Shown here in pieces: positions 38,476-47,579 of a DNA stretch of 64,000 nucleotides. Source of the stretch: Devosia sp. 1566 (GTDB lineage: Bacteria; Pseudomonadota; Alphaproteobacteria; Rhizobiales; Devosiaceae); NCBI RefSeq assembly GCF_004005995.1, contig NZ_CP034767.1, positions 682,001-746,000 of the forward strand, in the 5' to 3' direction. The position numbers and the translations under genes are program-made. A model generated the notes under the pieces. That model did not search any database. It saw nothing but the letters and a program-made list of their open reading frames with translations, and had not been told where the DNA came from. Position 1 is the stretch's first letter; each line of letters starts with the position of its first letter.

Positions 38476-38504
38476 AACGGCGGCCTTCGGGGCCGCCGTT
38501 TTGC
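38476..38504. terminator. Bidirectional terminator between the MFS gene and moaB
   Basis: AACGGCGGCC-TTCGG-GGCCGCCGTT is a 10-bp perfect stem flanked by TTTTGCG on the plus side and AA/TT on the other. It can serve both convergent genes. Confidence 0.75.
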
Positions 38505-38507
38505 GTT

Positions 38508-39044
38508 TCAGCGCTCGGCGAGGCGGGGCATCACTTCCACGAAGTTGCAGGGTTTGTGCCGATAATCGAGCTGGTCGCGCAAAATGCCGTCCCACGCATC
38601 CCGGCAGGCCCCGCGGGAGCCCGGCAGGCAGAACACAAAGGTTTCCCCGATCAGCCCAGCCGTGGCGCGCGACTGAATCGAGGACGTGCCGATCTTGGTG
38701 GCCGAGTATTGGTGGAACAGCACCGAAAAGCCGTCCATGCGCTTGTTGAACAGCGGCTCGATGGCTTCGGGGGTAACATCGCGGCCGGAAAAGCCGGTGC
38801 CGCCCGTGGTCAGCACCACGTCCACTTGCGGGTCCGCAACCCAGGCCTGCACGGCGGCGCGGATGGCCTGCACATCGTCAGGCACCACCTGGCGCCCGGC
38901 GCTGCGGTGACCATCTTCCTCGAGCATGGAAACAAGCAGGGCGCCGGAGGTGTCGGTCTCGAGCGTGCGGGTGTCCGATACGGCGAGCACGGCGATGGAC
39001 AGGGGCCGGAACTCGCGCTCGTCAAATCTTGCCGTGATAAACAT
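38508..39044 (-). CDS. moaB: Molybdenum cofactor biosynthesis protein MoaB
   Basis: A 178-residue MogA/MoaB-fold protein, thought to adenylylate molybdopterin before metal insertion. Motifs: SIAVLAVSDTRT (about 15-26), VVLTTGGTGFSGRDVTPEA, and LPGSRGACRDAWDGILRDQL. The ATG at 39044 is chosen because it gives the family start (MFITARFDEREFRPLSI). It overlaps the 3' end of the upstream MFS gene by 23 bp, so the two are co-transcribed. No other moa gene is in the window. Confidence 0.92.
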   Translation of the reverse strand: MFITARFDEREFRPLSIAVLAVSDTRTLETDTSGALLVSMLEEDGHRSAGRQVVPDDVQAIRAAVQAWVADPQVDVVLTTGGTGFSGRDVTPEAIEPLFNKRMDGFSVLFHQYSATKIGTSSIQSRATAGLIGETFVFCLPGSRGACRDAWDGILRDQLDYRHKPCNFVEVMPRLAER

Positions 39045-40320
39045 CGCTTTGCTCCGCTGCAGCCTGCTGTTCGTCGAGTTCGGTTTCCTCGATATCGGCC
39101 CGAGGATCAAGCGCCACCGTTTCTGGCGTCACCTGCTCGTCCGAGGCCATAGGCTGGAACGGCGTGCGCGTGGCTGCATCGGGCGCGTTGCGGATGCGCA
39201 TGCGCAGGATGGCCGCGACGGCCAGGATGGCGTGGAAGATACCCGTGACGACAAAAAGCCCAACCGGATGGAATGCACCCATGATCATGGAAGCGACGGC
39301 TGGGCCGATGGCGAGGCCAACACCCAGGGTCAGCAGCATGCCGCCAGCGATCTTGGCGAACTCGCCTTCCTTGGCGAAGTCATTGGCATGGGCCACCGCC
39401 ACCGCATAAAGCGGATTGGCGGCAAAGCCATAAGCGGCGAACAGCACATACATCGGCCAACCGGCGGCGGGGTTGAGCAGCACCAGGGTCAGGGCCACGA
39501 GGGCGGCAAAGGTGGACAGCCCGATCATCACCAGGCGGCGATCGATCCGGTCGGAAAGACGGCCAAAGGGAATTTGCGCGGAGGCCCCCAGAATGGCGGC
39601 AAGGGCAAAAAGAAAAGCGATGCCGCCCGCATCGAGCCCCTGGGCATAGCCGTAGACCGGCGCCAGGGTGCCAAAAGTGCCATTGGCCATGCCGCAGCAG
39701 AATGCGGCAATCGCAGCAATGGGAGAGGTGCGGTAAAGGAGGCGCAGATCAAGCCGCGCCGAGGATAGGGGGCGCGGCTGGGGCGTCGAGGTGAGGGCGG
39801 TCGGCAGCACTGCGCAAATAAAGCTGATCGCGCCCAGCACGAAGGGCACATAGCCGGCGGTGCCGGTCATGGACATGGCGAACTGGCCAAGCACCGACGA
39901 GCACATATTGACCGTGACATAGATCGAAAAGGTCGTGCCGCGGCTGCGGTTATCGGTCACCTCATTGAGCCAGCTTTCAACGATCATCGCGGCGCCGGCA
40001 AAGCAGAAGCCCGATAGCGCGCGCAAGACAATCCAGCTGATGTCGTTGACCATCAGCAGGTTAAGGAGGATCGTGACCGTGCCAATCGCGGCCATCACGG
40101 AAAACGCGCGGATATGACCGACATTGCGCACAATCAGCGGCACGACGAGCGAGCCCGAAACAAAGCCTACCGACCAGCCAGTGCCGATCAGGCCGAGCGA
40201 GAGCAGCGAGAAGCCTTCTTCTGCGCCGCGAACCGAGAGCAAGAGACCCTGCAGGCCACCCCCGAACATCAGCAGGGCAGAGCCAAGGAAGAGGGCGTAA
40301 ATCTTTACAACGGAGGCCAT
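39022..40320 (-). CDS. MFS transporter (YcaD-like)
   Basis: A 432-residue twelve-helix transporter of the YcaD-like group. It begins KIYALFLGSALLMFGGGLQG and contains WIVLRALSGFCFAGAAMIVE and ESWLNEVTDNRSRG at the motif-A/B loop, and GRLSDRIDRRLVMIGL in the central loop of the second half. A charged cytoplasmic C-terminal tail (about 395-432, many Glu/Asp/Gln) follows. The substrate is unknown. Overlap with moaB suggests one transcript, not necessarily one function. Confidence 0.87.
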   Translation of the reverse strand: MASVVKIYALFLGSALLMFGGGLQGLLLSVRGAEEGFSLLSLGLIGTGWSVGFVSGSLVVPLIVRNVGHIRAFSVMAAIGTVTILLNLLMVNDISWIVLRALSGFCFAGAAMIVESWLNEVTDNRSRGTTFSIYVTVNMCSSVLGQFAMSMTGTAGYVPFVLGAISFICAVLPTALTSTPQPRPLSSARLDLRLLYRTSPIAAIAAFCCGMANGTFGTLAPVYGYAQGLDAGGIAFLFALAAILGASAQIPFGRLSDRIDRRLVMIGLSTFAALVALTLVLLNPAAGWPMYVLFAAYGFAANPLYAVAVAHANDFAKEGEFAKIAGGMLLTLGVGLAIGPAVASMIMGAFHPVGLFVVTGIFHAILAVAAILRMRIRNAPDAATRTPFQPMASDEQVTPETVALDPRADIEETELDEQQAAAEQSDVYHGKI

Positions 40321-40385
40321 GACGCTTTCGGGGGAACGGAGTTGATTCGACTGAGTGTGGTTGGATCACGCAACGGTGACATTAA

Positions 40386-40401
40386 GGGGGCAAAATCCCC
40401 C
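40386..40401 (-). terminator. Weak hairpin after the uracil-DNA glycosylase gene
   Basis: GGGGG-N6-CCCCC, 17 nt beyond the stop on the minus strand, followed by TTAAT. Short stem and a poor T-run, so only a possible terminator. Confidence 0.35.
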
Positions 40402-40417
40402 AGCCCAAGCTCCAATG

Positions 40418-41227
40418 TCAGCCGATGCCCAATTGGTCCATTTTGGCCTTGAGGCTGAGCAGGTCGCGCCAGGCCTGCTGCTTTGCCGCAGGGTTGCGCA
40501 GCAAATAGGCGGGGTGAAGCGTGGCGATGGCCTCGGTTTGATGGTTGCCGATGCTCACCGGGCTCCATTTGCCGCGCATCTTGATGATGCCCGTACTGGT
40601 GGAGAACACCGTCTGCATGGCCGGTCCGCCGACGGTGAGCACAAGACGGGGCGCCACCAGCTCCACTTGCCGTTGCAGGAAGGGCAGGCATAGGGCCAGC
40701 TCCTCGGGCGTGGGCACCCGATTGCCGGGCGGGCGCCAGGGCACGGTATTGGCGATATAAACCTTGGTACGATCGAGCCCGATGGCGCCGAGCATCTTGT
40801 CGAGCAACTGGCCGGCGCGACCCACAAAGGGGCGCCCCTGCCGGTCCTCTTCGGCGCCGGGGGCTTCCCCGATCACCATGATCTGAGCTTGGGGATTGCC
40901 ATCGGCAAACACCAGCTGGGTGGCACGGAGCTTGAGCCCGCAGCCATCATAGGCGCGCAGGATCTCTTCGAGTTCAACCAGGTTCTGCGCCTTGGCCGCA
41001 AGGCTGCGCGCTTCGGCCGGATCGCCCCCGAGTGCAGGCATGGGTGCGCTCGGCGCGGCCGAGGCGGCGGGATTGGGGACGGCGGGGCTGGGGGCAACAC
41101 GGGCAGGCGGGCGCTGGTTGAAGCGGTCCACCGGCTCTTCGCCAAGGGCCAGGTCCACACCGGCAGCCCGATACCATTCGAGCACCGAGACCATCTCGGC
41201 GTGATTTAGCGGTCGCATCTCGGCCAT
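40418..41227 (-). CDS. Family 4-like uracil-DNA glycosylase
   Basis: A 269-residue protein. The C-terminal 190 residues match family 4 UDGs: [19 protein letters not shown] (about residues 118-136), [14 protein letters not shown] and [10 protein letters not shown]. It should remove uracil from DNA. Family 4 enzymes such as the Thermus enzyme hold a [4Fe-4S] cluster with four Cys; here only two remain (GCGLK and LALCLPF). The other two positions read Asp (YDGCGLK) and Trp (NTVPWRPPG). An Ala/Pro-rich linker (about 40-75) precedes the domain. Divergent from ETF-QO by 67 bp. The ATG at 41227 is preferred; another ATG lies three codons in. Confidence 0.88.
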   Translation of the reverse strand: MAEMRPLNHAEMVSVLEWYRAAGVDLALGEEPVDRFNQRPPARVAPSPAVPNPAASAAPSAPMPALGGDPAEARSLAAKAQNLVELEEILRAYDGCGLKLRATQLVFADGNPQAQIMVIGEAPGAEEDRQGRPFVGRAGQLLDKMLGAIGLDRTKVYIANTVPWRPPGNRVPTPEELALCLPFLQRQVELVAPRLVLTVGGPAMQTVFSTSTGIIKMRGKWSPVSIGNHQTEAIATLHPAYLLRNPAAKQQAWRDLLSLKAKMDQLGIG

Positions 41228-41294
41228 GTTCTCTGTTATGGCACACCGCGTTTGCCGCGGCCAGCCGCGCGTGGAAAGAGACGACGGAGATTTC

Positions 41295-42941
41295 ATGGCA
41301 GAAGCGGGCGAGCGCGAAAGCCTTTCCACCGATGTCGTGATCGTTGGCGCTGGTCCTGCGGGGCTGGCAGCGGCTATTCGCCTCAAGCAACTCCATCCCG
41401 ATCTGGGGGTCACCGTGGTGGAAAAATCCGCCGAGATCGGCGGCCACATCATTTCGGGCGCGGTGATGGACCCCAGGGGCCTCGATGCCCTCTTGCCCGA
41501 TTGGCGCCAAATGGGCCCGCCGGTGGGCCCGGCGGTCACGCGCGACACCTACCATTTCCTCACCGCCAACGGCGGGGTGAGCTTTCCCCATTGGCTGATG
41601 CCGCCGCAAACGCAGACGCCAGGAGGAGTGATCGTCAGCCTTGGGGATCTCGTGCGCTGGCTGGGCGAACAGGCGCAGGCGCTGGGCGTCGATATTTTCC
41701 CCATGACCGCAGCCGTCGATGTGCTGCGCAGCCCCGAAGGGCCGGTCCGGGGCATCATCACCGGCGATCTGGGGCGCGATCATGCGGGCAATCCCAAGCC
41801 GGGCTTTGCCGAAGGCATTGGCCTTGAAGCCAAATATACCCTGCTGGCGGAGGGGGCACGCGGCTCGCTCGCCAGGGCGGTGATCGGCGATTTTGCCCTC
41901 GCCAGCGAGCCACAGAAATATGGGCTCGGGATCAAGGAAGTCTGGGAAATTGCCGCCGACCGGCACGAGCCAGGGCGGGTGGACCACTTTCTGGGCTTTC
42001 CGCTCGACAACAGCACTTCGGGTGGCGGCTTTGCCTATCATGCGGCGGACCGCAAGCTTTACCTCGGGCTGGTGGTGCATCTTGATTACGCCAACCCGAC
42101 GCTGTCGCCCTTTGACGAGTTCGGGCGGTTCAAGACCCATCCCAAGATCGCGGCGCTGCTCGAAGGGGCGACGCGCCTCAGTTATGGGGCGCGGGCGCTG
42201 GCGACGGGCGGCTGGCAATCGGTGCCGACGCTGGCCTTTCCTGGTGGAGGGCTGATTGGTTGCGCGGCAGGGTTCATGAACGCGCCGCGCCTCAAGGCCA
42301 TCCACAATGCGATTCTGTCGGGGATGGGGGCGGCCGAAGCGGTGGGCGCCGCCATTGCAGCGGGGCGCCAGCACGACGCAATCGAGGATTTTGCCGGCCG
42401 CATCATGGCCACCGGGATCGAGGACGAGTTGCGCGCTGTGCGCAATGTCAAACCCCTGTGGTCGCGCCTTGGCACGGCTATGGGCGTTGCCGCGGCGGGC
42501 GCTGAAATGTGGAGCAGCGCAATCCTGGGCCGGTCCGTGCTGGGCACGCTGCGCCACAAGGGGGCGGACTTCGCTGCCACTCGCACCCTGAGCGAAGTGA
42601 CGCCCAAGACCTATCCGCGCCCGGACGGGCAAAAGGTGTTTGACCGCGCCGCTTCAGTTTTTCTGGCCAATCTCGCCCATGACGAGGACCAGCCCAATCA
42701 CCTGCGGCTGGCCGATCCGACCGTGCCGATCCGCGAAAACCTGCCGCGTTATGGCGAGCCGGCCCCGCTTTATTGTCCGGCGGGGGTCTATGAGCTGGAT
42801 CGCTCAGGGGCCGAACCGGTGTTTCGCATCCATCCGGCCAATTGCGTGCACTGCAAGACCTGCGACATCAAGGATCCCGCGCAAAACATCACCTGGGTTC
42901 CGCCCGAAGGTGGCAGTGGTCCCAACTACAGCGGAATGTGA
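41295..42941 (+). CDS. Electron transfer flavoprotein-ubiquinone oxidoreductase
   Basis: ETF-QO passes electrons from reduced ETF (fatty-acid and amino-acid oxidation) to ubiquinone at the inner membrane. 548 residues. FAD-binding GxGxxG is VVIVGAGPAGLAAAIRL (about 13-29), and KSAEIGGHIISGAVMDPRGL is highly typical. The C-terminal [4Fe-4S] domain has C-P-A-G-V-Y-E and HPANCVHCKTCDIKDPAQN, giving the four ligands. I chose the ATG at 41295 with GGAGA just upstream; the frame is open to 41226 without family similarity. Confidence 0.95.
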   Translation: MAEAGERESLSTDVVIVGAGPAGLAAAIRLKQLHPDLGVTVVEKSAEIGGHIISGAVMDPRGLDALLPDWRQMGPPVGPAVTRDTYHFLTANGGVSFPHWLMPPQTQTPGGVIVSLGDLVRWLGEQAQALGVDIFPMTAAVDVLRSPEGPVRGIITGDLGRDHAGNPKPGFAEGIGLEAKYTLLAEGARGSLARAVIGDFALASEPQKYGLGIKEVWEIAADRHEPGRVDHFLGFPLDNSTSGGGFAYHAADRKLYLGLVVHLDYANPTLSPFDEFGRFKTHPKIAALLEGATRLSYGARALATGGWQSVPTLAFPGGGLIGCAAGFMNAPRLKAIHNAILSGMGAAEAVGAAIAAGRQHDAIEDFAGRIMATGIEDELRAVRNVKPLWSRLGTAMGVAAAGAEMWSSAILGRSVLGTLRHKGADFAATRTLSEVTPKTYPRPDGQKVFDRAASVFLANLAHDEDQPNHLRLADPTVPIRENLPRYGEPAPLYCPAGVYELDRSGAEPVFRIHPANCVHCKTCDIKDPAQNITWVPPEGGSGPNYSGM

Positions 42942-43038
42942 CTGACCCGCCGACCGGCCGCACTTGCGGCGCGGTCCCAAAACCGCCAATCTTGCCGCCC
43001 AGAACTGGGCCGGTTCGGCCAAGGGAGATCCAAGCCTC

Positions 43039-44757
43039 GTGTCAATGCTATCCAATCGTCTGGCGCGACCCGCCTTTGTTGCCCTGATGCTGACCGGCCT
43101 CGTGGTTCCCCTGGCGGCCCAAACGGCCCCCACGTCCACGCTCGACATGCTGTCGCTGTTCCGCCCCAGCGTGACCGGCTCCTATCTGGCCGGGCAAGGG
43201 GCGCTCAAGGACCTGCGCACCGAGGAAGCCGCTCGCTATTTCAGCGATGCAGCCAAGGCCGACTGGGACAACCCGGTCATGGTGGAACGCGCCTTTATTG
43301 GCCTTGCCGCCGATGGGCAGATCGGGGAAGCGGCCTCCACGGCCCGGCACCTGCTCGAGCTCGACCCTGGCAACCAGCTTGCCGAACTGGTGCTGGCGAC
43401 CGAAGCGCTCAAGGAGCGCCGCTACGGCGCTGCCGACCGCATGCTGGCCTCGGTGGGCCAGGATAGTTTTGTTGGCATCACGGCGGGTATCTTGCGGGCC
43501 TGGGCGATGATTGGCGACAATCGGGTCAAGGAAGCCGACAAACTGCTCGATGGCCTGGGGCAGGGTGGGCTTGAGGATTTCCTCGTGTTTCATCGCGCTC
43601 TCATGGCGGAAGCGGCCGGAGACAACCAGCGCGCCATTCGCTATGCCGGCCAGGCCTTTGATGCCGAGCCTGGCGTAGCCCGGATCGTCGAGGTTTATGC
43701 CCGCGTGCTCGCCAATGCCGGCGAGTTCGACCAGGCCAAGGCCGCCATCGCCAAGTTCCAGGATGCGGGGCTGAGCCATCCCGTCGTCACCATCGTCAAG
43801 GAAGCGGTCGATGCCGGGCAGCGCCCCGGGATCTTTGCCGCCAATGTGCAGGTCGGCGCGGCCGAAATGTTCCACGGCATCGGCGTGGCGCTCGCGCGCG
43901 ACAGCAGCATGGACGTCTCGGTAATGTTCCTGCGCCTAGCGCTTTATCTTGATCCGTCTGCCGATGTGGTGGCGCTGGCCCTCGGCCAAGTGCTTGATGC
44001 GGCCGACCAGCATGACGCGGCCAACCGCATCTATGAAAGCGTTCCCGCCAATTCGGCGATGAAGCCAACCGCGGTGGTTCGGGTCGCCCAGAACCTCGAC
44101 AATATGGGTGATCGTCCCGAGGCGCTGCGCCGGCTGGGCAATATCGTGGCGACCCAGCCCGATGACCTCGATGCGGTGTCGGTTTATGGAGACATCCTGC
44201 GCACCGACGAGCAATACGCCAAATCCATCGACGCCTATTCCACGGCGCTGGACCTCACCGGCGGCGAGAATGCATCGGATTGGCGCTTCTATTATGTGCG
44301 CGGCATCTCCTATGAGCGCAACAAGCAGTGGCCCGAGGCCGAGCGCGATTTCCTCAAGGCGCTTGAACTGCGCCCCGACCAGCCGCAGGTGCTCAACTAT
44401 CTGGGCTATAGCTGGATCGACAAGGACATGCACCTCGTAGAGGCGCTAGCCATGATCGAAAAGGCCGTCGCTGCCATGCCCCAGGATGGCTATATCGTCG
44501 ACTCGCTGGGCTGGGCCTTCTACAAGCTTGGCCGCATGGAAGAAGCGGTCAAGACCCTCGAACAGGCCGTGCAGTTGCAGCCCAACGACCCCGAGATCAA
44601 TGACCATCTGGGCGACGCTTATTGGCGCGCGGGGCGGCGGCTCGAGGCCAAGTTCCAGTGGAATGTGGCGGCCTCCGTTGACGATATCGGCGTCGTCAAG
44701 GAGCGTGTGCAGCCCAAGCTGGCCAATGGTCTGGACGAACAAACGGCCGCCCAGTAG
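43039..44757 (+). CDS. Exported TPR-repeat protein
   Basis: A 572-residue protein with a signal peptide (about 1-30, MLSNRLARPAFVALMLTG..) and about a dozen tetratricopeptide repeats. The clearest are SIDAYSTALDLT, EAERDFLKALELRPDQPQVL, EALAMIEKAVAAMPQDGYIV and EAVKTLEQAVQLQPNDPEIN in the C-terminal third, each 34 residues apart. It is probably a periplasmic or outer-membrane-associated scaffold. The GTG at 43039 follows GGGAG at 43022-43026; an ATG two codons later is possible. ispE starts 8 bp after its stop. The partner is unknown. Confidence 0.87.
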   Translation: MSMLSNRLARPAFVALMLTGLVVPLAAQTAPTSTLDMLSLFRPSVTGSYLAGQGALKDLRTEEAARYFSDAAKADWDNPVMVERAFIGLAADGQIGEAASTARHLLELDPGNQLAELVLATEALKERRYGAADRMLASVGQDSFVGITAGILRAWAMIGDNRVKEADKLLDGLGQGGLEDFLVFHRALMAEAAGDNQRAIRYAGQAFDAEPGVARIVEVYARVLANAGEFDQAKAAIAKFQDAGLSHPVVTIVKEAVDAGQRPGIFAANVQVGAAEMFHGIGVALARDSSMDVSVMFLRLALYLDPSADVVALALGQVLDAADQHDAANRIYESVPANSAMKPTAVVRVAQNLDNMGDRPEALRRLGNIVATQPDDLDAVSVYGDILRTDEQYAKSIDAYSTALDLTGGENASDWRFYYVRGISYERNKQWPEAERDFLKALELRPDQPQVLNYLGYSWIDKDMHLVEALAMIEKAVAAMPQDGYIVDSLGWAFYKLGRMEEAVKTLEQAVQLQPNDPEINDHLGDAYWRAGRRLEAKFQWNVAASVDDIGVVKERVQPKLANGLDEQTAAQ

Positions 44758-44765
44758 TTCGGGGC

Positions 44766-45641
44766 ATGGGGCAGTATTGGACGCAGTCGGCGCCAGCCAA
44801 GGTCAATCTGGCGCTGCATGTCACCCGTCGGCGTGACGATGGCTACCACGACCTGCAAAGCCTGGTGGTGTTCGCCGACTTGGCCGACGAACTGGAAGCG
44901 GCGCCAGCGGCCAGCGACAGTCTTGCGATCACTGGCCCTTTTGCGCGTGGCCTGAGCGGTGGCGATACCAATCTGGTGTCGCGTGCCGTAGCCGCCTTTC
45001 GCGCCCGCTGGCCTGAGGCTGTGCCGCCGGGCCTCGCCATGCGGCTGCGCAAGAACTTGCCGGTGGCGGCGGGCATTGGCGGGGGCTCCGCCGATGCCGC
45101 TGCGGCGCTGCGCCTGCTCGCCGATCTGTCGGCCACGCCGATCCCTGTCACGGAACTGGCTGAGCTGGGGGCAAGGCTGGGCGCGGATGTTCCCGCCTGC
45201 CTCGTATCCGCCCCTCTGGTGGCGCGCGGGGTAGGGGAGATCCTTTCGCCGCTGCCAGCCTTTCCCGAATGCTATCTGGTGCTCGTCAACCCGCTGCTGC
45301 CGGTCTCGACGCCCGAAGTGTTCCGGCGCCTGCTCAAGAAGGACAATCCGGCAATGCCAGCCTTGCCTGAGCCGATGACCCGGCCCGCGCAACTGGGCAT
45401 CTGGCTGGCGGAAACCCGCAATGACCTGCAGGCGCCGGCAGTGGAACTGGTGCCCGAGATCGGCCGCATCATTGCTCGGCTTGCGGCGGCACCCGGCTGC
45501 ATGCTGGCGCGGATGTCTGGATCGGGGGCAACGGTGTTCGGGCTGTTCGGCTCGGGGGCGCAGGCGCATCAGGCGGCCCATGAAATGCGTCGGGCGACAC
45601 CAGACCATTGGATTGCCGCGGCGCCGGTACTCGGGCCCTAG
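44766..45641 (+). CDS. ispE: 4-(cytidine 5'-diphospho)-2-C-methyl-D-erythritol kinase
   Basis: GHMP kinase of the MEP isoprenoid pathway, 291 residues. The N-terminal SAPAKVNLALHVTRRRDDGYH holds the active-site Lys and substrate-binding segment. The ATP loop is LPVAAGIGGGSADAAAALRL, and MSGSGATVFGLF is motif 3. It follows the TPR gene by 8 bp. Its TAG stop overlaps the TAG of the convergent prenyl synthase within a shared CTAG. Confidence 0.94.
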   Translation: MGQYWTQSAPAKVNLALHVTRRRDDGYHDLQSLVVFADLADELEAAPAASDSLAITGPFARGLSGGDTNLVSRAVAAFRARWPEAVPPGLAMRLRKNLPVAAGIGGGSADAAAALRLLADLSATPIPVTELAELGARLGADVPACLVSAPLVARGVGEILSPLPAFPECYLVLVNPLLPVSTPEVFRRLLKKDNPAMPALPEPMTRPAQLGIWLAETRNDLQAPAVELVPEIGRIIARLAAAPGCMLARMSGSGATVFGLFGSGAQAHQAAHEMRRATPDHWIAAAPVLGP

Positions 45642-46651
45642 AACAGGCGCATCACGCTGAATTCGACCACATCGGCCAAGAGCGCGTTCATCGCGCCAGC
45701 GGGAGCGGCGTTGAGCGCGTCACGGGCGGCACCCGCATGGGCATGGGCCTGCCTTATGGTGCGCCCCAGGGTATCGTGCCGCTCCATGATGGCAACAACA
45801 CTGCGCACCTGATCGTCGCTCGCCTCGGCATCGCCCAGCGCGCCGGTGATCACTGCCCGCTCGGCCTCGCTGGCGTCGGCAAGCGCCAAAATAACGGGCA
45901 GGGTCATCTTGCCTTCGCGCAGGTCATCGCCGCTGTTCTTGCCCAGCGTATCGGTCTCGCCGCGATAATCGAGCACATCGTCAACGAGCTGGAACGCGGT
46001 GCCCAGCTCAAGCCCGTAGCGGGCCAAAGCCTTGCGGCCCGGCGCATCGGCGCCGCCCGACATCGCGCCCACTTCGCACGCGGCCTGGAACAGCACCGCA
46101 GTTTTGGCGCGGATCACTTCGGCATAGTCTTGGGGCGTGGTGGAAAGATCGCCAGTCTTGGCCAACTGGAACACTTCGCCCTCGGCCATGGCGGCCGACG
46201 CGGCGGAAAGCACGCCCAATGCTGCAATGTCGCCAGTTTCCACCATCATCATGAAGGCTTGGCCGAGGAGGAAATCGCCAACGAGGATCGAGGCCTTGTT
46301 GCCCCACACCATGCGGGCAGCGGGCTTGCCGCGGCGCATATCGCTTTCATCGACCACATCGTCATGCAACAGCGTGGCGTTGTGCATGAACTCGACGGCG
46401 GCGGCGAAATTGATCGCCGAGCCGGTACCCTTGCCAAAGAGGGACGCCGCAGCCACGGTCAGCATCGGGCGCAGGCGCTTGCCACCGCTTTCGATGAGGT
46501 AGCGGGCCAGCTCGGGCACCATCTCGACATGCGAATCTGCCCGCGCCAGGATCAGCGCATTGACCTTGGCCATGTCAGCGGCAGTAGCATCGATCAGCCG
46601 ATCAACAGCATTGGCACTGAATGCCGGTTTGGATTGCGTAACAACAGACAC
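45638..46651 (-). CDS. Polyprenyl (octa/decaprenyl) diphosphate synthase
   Basis: A 337-residue trans-prenyltransferase making the ubiquinone side chain. The first Asp-rich motif is LLHDDVVDESDMRRG, the second FQLVDDVLDYRG; GGKRLRPMLTVAAA is the IPP-binding segment. Small residues (FMHNATLL, with Ala and Asn) before the first motif allow a long product, and alphaproteobacteria usually make C50. The GTG at 46651 (VSVVTQSKPAFSANAVDRL) is preferred to the open frame further upstream. It works with products of ispE and ispH, also in this window. Confidence 0.92.
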   Translation of the reverse strand: MSVVTQSKPAFSANAVDRLIDATAADMAKVNALILARADSHVEMVPELARYLIESGGKRLRPMLTVAAASLFGKGTGSAINFAAAVEFMHNATLLHDDVVDESDMRRGKPAARMVWGNKASILVGDFLLGQAFMMMVETGDIAALGVLSAASAAMAEGEVFQLAKTGDLSTTPQDYAEVIRAKTAVLFQAACEVGAMSGGADAPGRKALARYGLELGTAFQLVDDVLDYRGETDTLGKNSGDDLREGKMTLPVILALADASEAERAVITGALGDAEASDDQVRSVVAIMERHDTLGRTIRQAHAHAGAARDALNAAPAGAMNALLADVVEFSVMRLF

Positions 46652-46745
46652 GCGGTACGGTCCTCGTTTGCCCCTACTGGCAAATCTGGTTGAGCCTGAT
46701 GCGCTTGCCACTTAAGCTCGCGTAAAAACCGGCCAATTGGGTGCG

Positions 46746-47531
46746 ATGTCCCTAGACCAGACCAGCGACTTTGTCCAACAGCAAACCACGACGTCAGACG
46801 CCTTTCTGGGCGGCCGCATCACTGTGCTCCAACCGGCCCGGGGCTTCCGGGCGGGGCTCGACAGCGTGCTTTTAGGGGCTTCGGTACCCCCTAGCGCGCA
46901 AACACTGCTGGATCTGGGCAGTGGCGTGGGGACCGCGGCACTCGTGGCACTCGCGCATGCTCCGGGCCTGCGCGCCACGCTTGCCGAGCGGGACGAAGCC
47001 ATGCTGACGCTCGCACAGGATAATGCGGCCGCGAACGGCTTTGCCGACCGGGTGAGCTATGCGCATGCCGATGTGGCCGCCCCGGGCAGTGCGCGTCAGG
47101 GGGCGGGAATCGAGGAGAATGCTTACGAGACGGTTATCGCCAATCCGCCGTTTTTCGATGCTGCCCGGGGCACGCTCGCGCGCGTACAGGGTCGGGCGGG
47201 AGCCCGGCACATGCAAAATGAACAACTGGAGCTCTGGGTCAAATCAGCGGCGGGCGCTGCGGCGGGCGGCGGCGAGGCCATTTTCATCTATCCCGCGCAG
47301 GGGCTGCAAGCCTTGCTGGGCGCGTTTGGCGGACGGTTCGGGGCGCTGACCATTCTGCCGCTCTGCGCGCGGCCCGATGGTCCTGCCACCCGAGTGCTGC
47401 TGCGCGGCATCAAGGGATCGCGGGCGCCGTTGACGCTGCTCGGCGCGCGGGCGCTCCATGAGGCAGATGGCCGGGCGTTCCGGCCCGAGTTTGAAGCAAT
47501 CTTCCGCGGCGAGGCGCGGCTTGTCTGGTAA
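46746..47531 (+). CDS. TrmN6-like tRNA/RNA N6-adenine methyltransferase (YfiC type)
   Basis: A 261-residue class I AdoMet methyltransferase. AdoMet-binding motif I is LLDLGSGVGTAALVALAH (about 55-72), and motif IV NPPFFD (about residue 134) is the N-P-P-F of adenine-N6 enzymes. FRAGLDSVLLGA at about 35 is typical of the TrmN6/YfiC group, which modifies A37 of tRNA1(Val). The exact target here is inferred. An in-frame TTG 9 bp upstream of the ATG is possible. It is divergent from the prenyl synthase. Confidence 0.87.
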   Translation: MSLDQTSDFVQQQTTTSDAFLGGRITVLQPARGFRAGLDSVLLGASVPPSAQTLLDLGSGVGTAALVALAHAPGLRATLAERDEAMLTLAQDNAAANGFADRVSYAHADVAAPGSARQGAGIEENAYETVIANPPFFDAARGTLARVQGRAGARHMQNEQLELWVKSAAGAAAGGGEAIFIYPAQGLQALLGAFGGRFGALTILPLCARPDGPATRVLLRGIKGSRAPLTLLGARALHEADGRAFRPEFEAIFRGEARLVW

Positions 47532-47579
47532 TCCCCCTGGATGCACCCTAAATGGGGCGGCGAGCGTGAAAGGAACCCG

